Part shown: positions 59,201 to 64,000 of the stretch, piece after piece
How positions within the stretch are numbered: the stretch's first letter is position 1
Layout: each line of letters begins with the position of its first letter
Assembly (NCBI RefSeq): GCF_030272615.1
Contig: NC_081414.1
Coordinates: forward strand, 48,660,501 to 48,724,500
Length of the DNA stretch: 64,000 nucleotides
From: Cryptomeria japonica
Lineage: Eukaryota > Streptophyta > Pinopsida > Cupressales > Cupressaceae
Direction: 5' to 3'
Program-made: the position numbers and the translations under genes
Notes under the pieces: model-generated
What the model was told of the DNA's origin: nothing
Databases searched by the model: none
Seen by the model: only the letters and a program-made list of their open reading frames with translations

Positions 59201-62200
59201 ATAATATTCGCACTATCTTTAAACACACTTAACACTTTCCTTTGTCTTCCTTGATTCGCATGTAGAGAGGTAAAATAATGATGTGAAAATAATAGTTTTC
59301 ACCCCCCTATATATATAGCGCTCTCATCGATTTATCTCTTTGGCCGACTTGATGAAATATAACAATTTCAAACGATTTTTAAATGATTTGCAATGACATA
59401 ACAAGGCCGACTTCCATATATGAGCGCTTGAAATCGATTTTTTATTGATTAAATAATTAATTATTAATGCCTTGCGTTTTTTATTTGCAAATTTCGATTT
59501 TAATAAAGGCAAAAATAATTAATAAATGTTAACGCCATATTAAATGCCAATAAAAAATGGATTTTCAATTTTTTTTAAATTGATTTAGCATTTAAAGAAA
59601 ATTCAAATTGTTTAATTTGGCGCCAAAAAATATGTAAATGAAAGGGACGTACCTCATCGCTCTGGTCCCTTGGAGAGGGACAGGAGCGATCCATTATTTT
59701 GTCTTGGTTTTGCATTTTTTCACGATCAACTCCTTCATTTTCACGTCCCAAATCGATCATCTGGTGGTCCTTCGAATTTGAATGCCTCTCTTGTGCGAGC
59801 AAGTGCGTCCCATGACCATTATCGCCCTGGTCCCTTGGAGAGGGACAGGAGCGATCTCCATGTTTTTGCGTTCACCTTGCATTTTTGACCTTCGAAATAT
59901 CATTGCTTGTGTCCTTTGCGCTTATTTCCATTTGCTTTTGCAAGGTACCTTCGATGTTATAAGGATCATCGCCCTTGTCCCTTGGAGAGGGACAGGAGCG
60001 ATCCGCATGTTTTCCTTGGTCTTGGCGATTTTAAACTTCGATCCCTTTTGCAATGTCCTTCAAACGTTGTCCTTCGCACTACCTAACCTTGCTTCGCTTT
60101 GATCTTTGAAGGAACGGGAGTGTTTTAATAGCATCGCCTTGGTCCTTGTCCAAAGGACAGGAGCGATCTTGATTTTTTCACGTTCAATATGCATTTTTGA
60201 CCTTCGATCCTTCATTGTGATGTTTTCCAAACGCCGTCCTTTGTCTTGCTTAACCTCGCCTTGCTTCGATTTTGGAGGAATATGAGCGCTTTTGATAGGA
60301 TCGCCCTGGTCCTTGTCCAAAGGACAGGAGCGATGTGAGGCTTTTACATTATTTGGCGATGTTTGGACGTTCAAAACCCTTGCGAATTATCTTCAAACGA
60401 TGCCTTGGACCATATGCTATCTTAGGACGTCTTGACTTAGCTTGAACTTGAAACAAACAAGGAATCCAAAGCAAATCGCCCTGGTCCCTTGGGGAGGGAC
60501 AGGAGCGATATGGTTCCTAGATCCATTTTGGTGATTATTTAACGTTCAAAACTCTTGTTTATCATCTTGTTGTCGTACCATGGACCCTCTAAAATATTGC
60601 AATGTCTTGTCCTTACGTAAATTTTGCATGAAATGGCCAATGCATCTAACATCGCCCTGGTCCCTTCCTGAGGGACAGGAGCGATCTATGTTATAGGGTG
60701 TCAATTTCTTCATTTTAACGTCCTTTAAGTGTTTACGCATGATGAAAGCGCCTTGAAATGTCCTCGCCACCTTTTGTCCTGGCTTGGATCGGTCTTGAGC
60801 CTTGGAGGGACGACCTTGAACTTGAGAGGGACGTATCTTCACCATTGTATCGCCCTGGTCCCTTGGAGAGGGACAGGAGCGATTTTTTCCTTGTGGCTTT
60901 CATCTTACTTTGCCATGCTCTGAGTTTATATTCAACGGAGTCGTCCTTCTTCACTCTATCCGCCCATGCCTTGACATTGTTTGTAATTTTGCAACAAAGG
61001 CAATTATATCAAAAATCGCTCTGGTCCCTTGGAGAGGGACAGGAGCGAACTAGGCATTTAATGCTGGTATGGACGTCCCAAAAATCTTCAATTTATATTC
61101 AATGCGTTCATCTCATGTTCTCCTTCGTTTTTGAACGTAAACTTGCCTTGACCCTTGTCTGGATTTTGCATAATGAAGGGAAATCGCTCTGGTCCCTGGG
61201 AGAGGGACGAGAGCTACAAGGTACCTCGCCCTGGTCCCTTGGAGAGGGACAGGAGCGATTTAGTCAATATAGGTCATTTTCCTTCATTTTTTGCATCTCA
61301 AATTATATTCATTTGGCAAAGTATCTTCCTTCGGACGTCCTCCAATTGCTGAGTTATCAAAATCTTGCATGGACATGGCGAAATTTGAATCGTAGCTCCG
61401 GTCCTTGACTGAGGGACAGGAGCGATTTTCCTCCTGGAGGCCTTTCCGCGCTCATGAAAATCTTCAATTTATATTCAAATGAAAGATCTTGTCGTTCTCT
61501 ATCACTTCAAACGTAAAATTTGTCCGGACTCTGCAAGAATGATGAGATATCTGAAAATGAGCTCCCGTCCTTCACTGAGGGACAGGAGCGATTTTGCTCC
61601 TACAGGCCAAAATAACAAGATTTTTCACATTTTAACACTTCACGAGGCGAAAACAAATCAATTCCAATGCCCAGGATCAAACTTCAAAAAAGTCAAAATT
61701 TGGTCAAAATATTCAATCAGACAAAAATTCACATTGACGGTCATCATTTAGACAAGTTTAAGCTCTGCATGAACATTCCAATTGAAAATTAGACCATTTT
61801 GGCGAATTTATTGCATTCAAAATTTGCATTCTAGAAAAGAAAGCTCAAAAAGCTCTCAAAAGCGACTGGATTTTGGCTTGAAAAGGCAATATTTAAAACC
61901 CTAAGGCTTGGCCCTAAATCCAGACAACTAACGGACTAACAAAACCCTAAAAACGAAAGCGAAAACGAACAAAAAACAAGCAAAAAGAGGGGGTCCCCAT
62001 TTGCGATGGGGCGATGTGTGAAATGGTCACAACACTATCCTAATTCAACGATTTGTCTGAGATTGTCCTGCCATTATGTAAATATTAATATAAATGCATA
62101 GATTTGAAAAAAAGAAATTGCATTTCCCAAACACGCAGTTGTTGAATTCATTTCAGTCTCCTCAATATCAGCTACTGCTGTGTCTTTTGGAGAGGACGCC

Positions 62201-63531
62201 ATCTTTGAAGTGTGGCACTAGAGGTGTGGGAAGACAGAAGGTAATTTGATTATTTATTTGTCCTCTTTGTCCATATAATATGGAGTTCAATTAGGTGCTA
62301 TTTTTTGAGAGGAGACCTTTGATTTAAAGAATTGAAATGTGCTATGCTTACTATTGTGACGTTGATATTAAGACAAAAAGGGTCATTATTGAGGTTAGTT
62401 AAGTCATGAAGGAATGATACACTATTATGTTGTGGGGGGATTGTTATTTAAAATTGTATTTGACTAGAATGTGACAAGTACACCATTGCCAACATGCGGT
62501 AAAATCTTTTTGGACTTTGATATTCAAAACAAAGTATGTTTGTCTGGAACTAAGAGGTGTGGAAATCGAAGTCAAGGCATGGGATGGTCCAATGATTGGA
62601 CATTCTATTCATAAATAAGCTTGGAATGTAATGCTAACAGTGGGTCCCAAAGATTTTTATAAATTCCTCATTTGCAAACTTAGCCTGAGCGTGGGTTTAA
62701 CTTATAGATTGTAATACATTTTAAATTTTCTCAAATATTTCCAATGATTTTCCTCATTTACCAGTGAATGAATTTGCCAACCATTTGGGTTGTGTCCAGC
62801 TAGAGTTTTATTATTTGCAAGTGGACCTTTGATTAGAAGATTTAAAGTAAATGTGAAAGCCAAACAAATCAGTAGCACATATAATCCTGTTACAATTTAA
62901 AATACATCATATATTTTGTCAGTCCTGCTAAAGAAATATAGATTGTATTGATTGACCGCAGTAACAAGTAGTAACTAAATGGCAAGAAAATATTACCCCT
63001 TATCTTTGGAGCATCTTCTAAAAGAAAAAAATAAGTTTCCTCAGCAGTAATATTTTCTATCATCCATTTCCACATAAGAACATAAAATTGAATGTGCAAT
63101 GTTGACAATAATTTTTTTGGCAGAATGATGTAAATACTCTCAAAAGCAGAAGGGCAAAAGCATACATCTTCATCCTCGTCATCTTCTTCACCATCTGATT
63201 CATTTAAACCAGATTGTCTTCCTAACAATTTCTTCAACTCCTTTCCAGATTTACTTAGACCTTCACCTTCCTCTTCGTTACCTTCACCCTCCTCGTCATC
63301 TTCATCCTATAACATCCAAATCTACATTAATACAACACTAACATAACCTCAATGTCCAGATCAATATCATTTCATTAATATTTTGCAAAAAAATGTTTTG
63401 AAACAACAATAAATAAAAATTGCAATGAATTATGTATTAACACACCAAAAAACTACAGCCATTTACCATAAGAACTTAAGATATGTAACCTGGACCCATA
63501 ATGGAAGAAGCATTGCATCTTCAGGTGCAAC
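50159..63531 (-). CDS. RAP74: TFIIF alpha subunit (RAP74), 3' half of gene
   Basis: This is the large subunit of general transcription factor IIF, which joins RNA polymerase II at promoters in the nucleus. Exons on the minus strand are 63531-63490 (tentative), 63306-63166, 51128-50913, 50768-50541 and 50248-50159. All junctions are GT..AG and all phases are 0. Signature pieces are 'GLSKSGKELKKLLGR', 'FSPVLAPKHKDIPKEEPVD', 'GPVTEEEVRTALRQ', 'VTTQELVAKFKARLKTPE' and 'ISRIQKTNGANFVVLRDK', the plant RAP74 acidic linker and C-terminal winged helix. The N-terminal half lies past position 64000. The third intron (51129-63165) is about 12.0 kb and carries the giant LTR unit in the gene's own direction. 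No stop or frameshift is seen in the exons. Confidence 0.9.
50541..50768 (-). CDS. RAP74: RAP74 exon, winged-helix first part
   Basis: 76 codons that end 'GPVTEEEVRTALRQMAPVTT' then 'QELVAKFKARLKTPE'. This is the start of the C-terminal winged helix, which in the family contacts the polymerase II CTD phosphatase. The donor gtttgt is followed by a 292-bp intron. Confidence 0.93.
50913..51128 (-). CDS. RAP74: RAP74 exon, basic/Ser-Thr linker
   Basis: 72 codons from 'VDDEIGFSPVLAPKHKD' through 'KEEPVDTTPTK' to 'GKRKSGSDDAKPSG' and 'KKTKTE'. The acceptor atgacag and donor gtaagc are both canonical. The lysine-rich stretches resemble nuclear localisation sequence. Confidence 0.92.
51129..54430. 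other. TFIIF alpha intron, part left of the giant unit
   Basis: About 3.3 kb of unique-looking intron sequence. No exon with family features and no repeat that I can pair. Small ORFs at 51965 and 52369-52837 are not supported. Confidence 0.5.
55280..55287 (-). promoter_or_regulatory. TATA-like box at the U3/R position of the giant LTR
   Basis: On the minus strand TATTTATA lies at the position equivalent to CTATATAAGG in LTR A (38642) and LTR B (44320), about 185 bp after the ORF stop. It would drive the canonical element transcript. Confidence 0.45.
55472..58693 (-). CDS. Intact 1073-1079-residue protein of unknown function inside the LTR
   Basis: This is the only long intact ORF in the window apart from host exons. 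The open frame starts at 58711, but the ATG at 58693 ('MATPKAGASTSRS') is preferred because a splice acceptor (tgtgtag) lies just before it. Residues about 50-530 look globular ('ECARHYNPQSRTI', 'YLSEEAISEAFHLPEH', 'FEKWMFYFIQVIVQGKGTI'); the 'SxEAIxxAFxLP' pattern recalls plant transposon-associated proteins, a weak resemblance only. Residues about 550-760 are low complexity and acidic with a basic patch, 'KRKERSEKKDPSKKK' (about 585-600), a likely nuclear signal. A charged, probably coiled-coil helix ('FREEVEKNRKLEREV', about 785) and a helical C-terminal domain follow. There is no gag, protease, RT, integrase or transposase motif that I recognise. Confidence 0.75.
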   Translation of the reverse strand: MATPKAGASTSRSALMKEDQKTEEVETKIVSKWSNVGDTNLGNFSTKKFREVPYIGKPSPVARRIIESGIIKAAGFPPAIQCHELMIECARHYNPQSRTIVSNEGNTLAYLSEEAISEAFHLPEHRDMIYKSIEGARSVYDDDPDACLSIINKNWLLKSRPRLSKVPNTPHRIDFQEEYRDLITMLNRVTGAPHAFYFEKWMFYFIQVIVQGKGTIHWARMISHCLDVQLRRLRATKSFHMSSYVIYALIRSVEYAGLPHRGVIGRGPGEVRVCESYTYLHHPPGKNYKLINDTFTMNITRTLQGGIHNRLSQDAQELIKRYGAWFIQFPKFTYIRVYGCPLPPYMLPRYPTDRIVLLEVTRQLAAYVKAFRHRHQNGVQVPIILGNSVEVCPNVSAMDDAERELALYPFSSFAWRNSFDPHGHLEETVGRRFRHEYQIEDFMMNLLDDLEVKRKIHSRLPLDFIRKCKIYRVADQAQDNGRHIQSSYDRESKTISLNWNEPEAVDLDDLMAPILSCTRRWVDIQHQKLREQGIAMSFTLEEKPAEGGASVSEGNPNPRNSGEGNLRCTSEGNLHSRGSKRKERSEKKDPSKKKQGANKDQTLGTSSRPEDRTVRVEESMESMVQNDRQEEEQAQHVSSDGSLQDYDLDNDNEVTSPPRQEEVVHKEIQVQETRSNIPDWLKERLTKVIVIEDEDSAIDLESLVGRSHMTTEKKKATKMSKMIRDETGSRKLQIATPAADKYEGEILAEDYHIQTIELGPSTAEQTLDDATDTFEALKDKFREEVEKNRKLEREVGAWRTYFSHINEPLGRQDPVRSPLQALPLQSINEAERFRNMVQRTCNWMDRSHTVAIEFITRMSKITHQAIQVLEIIHRLMATVDAFAHTKDVVIPVLKVIRHTSRRILAQEKILEGDSHSLFQWSTLLHIKSVLFEDISIRCGQVEEVINPIQDRVFEVLRTILGRRIEVETDVDLQEFEDRITIIFRKDADVTDEQYDQMYATMLLIDRTKELEPTWDTALLDAFDQVIHLEESIKNLPEIPITEIEGIVTKFIAYAKKENWKGNKILDERLLQMT
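58696..58892 (-). other. Candidate 5' UTR intron of the LTR gene
   Basis: On the minus strand the donor is CGAG|GTATGGCGA (58892) and the acceptor TGTAG|GTATGGCGA (58696), giving a 197-bp AT-rich intron that ends two bases before the preferred ATG. The 11-bp sequence AGGTATGGCGA is present at both junctions. Confidence 0.5.
59116..59220. repeat. TCGCACCACCTTTG repeats in the leader
   Basis: Five degenerate copies start near 59117, 59139, 59161, 59187 and 59207, spaced 20-26 bp, between the upstream TATA and the candidate intron. Related 'cttcaaattcgca' phrases occur nearby at about 59052 and 59110. Confidence 0.6.
59306..59319 (-). promoter_or_regulatory. TATA box, candidate promoter of the LTR gene
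   Basis: On the minus strand GCTATATATATAGG lies about 415 bp upstream of the candidate intron donor and about 615 bp upstream of the ATG at 58693. It is the only good TATA box between the hairpin array and the ORF. Confidence 0.55.
59656..61592. repeat. Array of 13 conserved 35-bp hairpins, ~166-bp period
   Basis: The unit starts ATCGCCCTGGTCCCT and ends AGGGACAGGAGCGAT with a 5-base loop. Copies start at 59656, 59821, 59968, 60133, 60300, 60475, 60651, 60849, 61015, 61183, 61225, 61392 and 61558; seven of the twelve spacings are 165-168 bp. Spacers are strongly diverged but share phrases ('catttttgaccttcgatcc', 'ttcaaacg'), so the array grew by tandem duplication of a ~166-bp unit. Stem GTCCCT/AGGGAC changes together to GTCCTT/AAGGAC in the copies at 60133 and 60300, while the loop varies (TGGAG, TCCTG, GTCCA). 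The 61183 copy is degraded. The array lies in U3, upstream of the LTR gene's TATA. Confidence 0.85.
62040..63165. other. TFIIF alpha intron, part right of the giant unit
   Basis: About 1.1 kb of AT-rich intron between the giant unit and the donor of the acidic-linker exon. No other feature was seen. Confidence 0.5.
63166..63306 (-). CDS. RAP74: RAP74 exon, acidic linker
   Basis: 47 codons run from 'DEDDEEGEG' to 'EEDDEDED' with the conserved 'GLSKSGKELKKLLGR' and 'GLNESD' blocks. Acceptor is ttatag, donor gtatgc. The next exon continues in frame across the 12-kb intron as 'VDDEIGFSPVLAPK', exactly as the family does. Confidence 0.9.
63490..63531 (-). CDS. RAP74: RAP74 exon, tentative 42-bp exon
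   Basis: It reads VAPEDAMLLPLWVQ between an acceptor (..taatagag) and a donor (gttacat), in phase 0. It aligns with the place where plant RAP74 has 'LLAPEIPAPPEIKQ' before 'DEDDEE', but only 'AP' and the final Q agree well. It may be real but diverged, or a chance match. Confidence 0.4.
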
Positions 63532-64000
63532 CTCTATTACAAGATTCAAGGTAAATTTTACTGTTTATAGACTCCCATGATTCACTTAAGCCTTTTGAAG
63601 ATCTCCAAGTACGATGAGCATAAGACACACCTTTACCAGTTCATACCACACAAACAAGATTCAAAATAATAAAAACTAATAAATTTATAACATGAAACAA
63701 GGGATAATGAAATGTGGGAAGAAGGCCTGAAGTCTAAATGACTTACAGCTCTAGTTGGCATAATCCCAGGAAAACTACTTCTTGACCTTGAGAGATCAGA
63801 GAACACACTGTTGGCATCAGCATTAGTAAAACTCTAATGACCATCTTCAGTGTCCTAAAGATTCATTTATATAATATTTCCCTTGTGGAGAGAAGATGAG
63901 CTATAGCATTCTTCAATCGCTAGTTCTTGACCTAATTTTGCTACTTCCTTTGGTCTCTTTGTACTTGGTCCTTTGTACAGTACTGCTGTACAATCAGTCA
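63532..64000. other. Upstream TFIIF alpha intron or gene sequence, unresolved
   Basis: If the 63490-63531 exon is real, this is the intron before it. An open stretch 63833-63747 ('NADANSVFSDLSRSR' ... 'GIMPTRA') has good splice borders (attag, gtaagt) but does not match RAP74, so I leave it unassigned. Confidence 0.35.

Larger units (their letters stand above)
54436..62034 (-). mobile_element. Giant 7.6-kb LTR-like unit with an internal gene
   Basis: The unit has TG...CA ends (TGTTGACGTG on the plus-strand left, GGTCACAACA on the right) and a perfect 5-bp duplication CTATC (54431-54435, 62035-62039). Its left ~1 kb aligns with the TATA-R-U5 part of LTR A and LTR B ('actccaaggtt', 'tctaatccta(a/t)gaatg', 'accctaat.agggtt'), and its right ~60 bp with their starts ('gatgtgtgaaa..gtcacaac'). 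No second LTR, PBS or PPT is seen inside. It therefore looks like one solo LTR whose U3 is expanded by a 1079-codon ORF and a hairpin array. It lies within a TFIIF alpha intron in the same orientation as the gene. Confidence 0.75.

Noticed and set aside
59656-61592. Hairpin array as a CRISPR array
   Set aside because: Repeats of 35 bp at regular spacing look superficially similar, but spacers are ~130 bp and homologous to each other, and the context is a plant intron with an LTR element.
63747-63833. Possible extra RAP74 exon (29 codons, good splice borders)
   Set aside because: The translation does not match the region expected upstream in RAP74 and no neighbouring exon supports it.

Overview
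The window is plant nuclear DNA, most likely from a gymnosperm and possibly a conifer. It has low GC content, decayed LTR retrotransposons with long LTRs nested inside one another, L1-type LINEs, and one ordinary gene whose intron is about 12 kb and carries a large element. The species is inference; no organelle, rRNA or tRNA sequence was seen.

The only recognisable host gene is on the minus strand at the right end. It is the 3' half of the gene for the TFIIF alpha subunit (RAP74). Four clear exons (63306-63166, 51128-50913, 50768-50541, 50248-50159) splice in phase 0 into a protein tail that ends in the RAP74 winged helix. One short upstream exon (63531-63490) is tentative. The 5' part lies beyond position 64000.

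The other ~50 kb is repeat DNA. From the left: a copia-type LTR with a PBS (111-1567); a nearly full-length minus-strand L1 LINE (2087-7340); an internally deleted copia element (7708-10194); a 5'-truncated LINE keeping its RNase H (10721-12414); and a nest in which a gypsy-like element (LTR to protease, about 14280-16609) is split by a copia element (16610-25405), itself split by a second gypsy-like element (19248-23692). Decayed gypsy/chromovirus pieces follow (about 28330-34500), then AT-rich sequence. A minus-strand LTR element (37856-46808) has 2.6-kb LTRs, one of which holds a solo LTR. A GC-rich hAT-type DNA transposon with a perfect 8-bp TSD sits at 46832-47776.

The most unusual object is inside the 12-kb TFIIF alpha intron: a 7.6-kb unit (54436-62034) whose ends match the LTR family of the 37856-46808 element. 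It is bounded by TG...CA and by a perfect 5-bp duplication (CTATC), and it looks like a single giant LTR. Where related LTRs have about 1.8 kb of U3, it carries an intact 1079-codon minus-strand ORF with a TATA-like box and a candidate leader intron, plus an array of 13 copies of a 35-bp hairpin spaced mostly 165-168 bp apart. The hairpin stems show compensatory changes. I do not recognise the protein. An LTR that carries an intact long ORF and a structured array is the best candidate here for an undescribed system.
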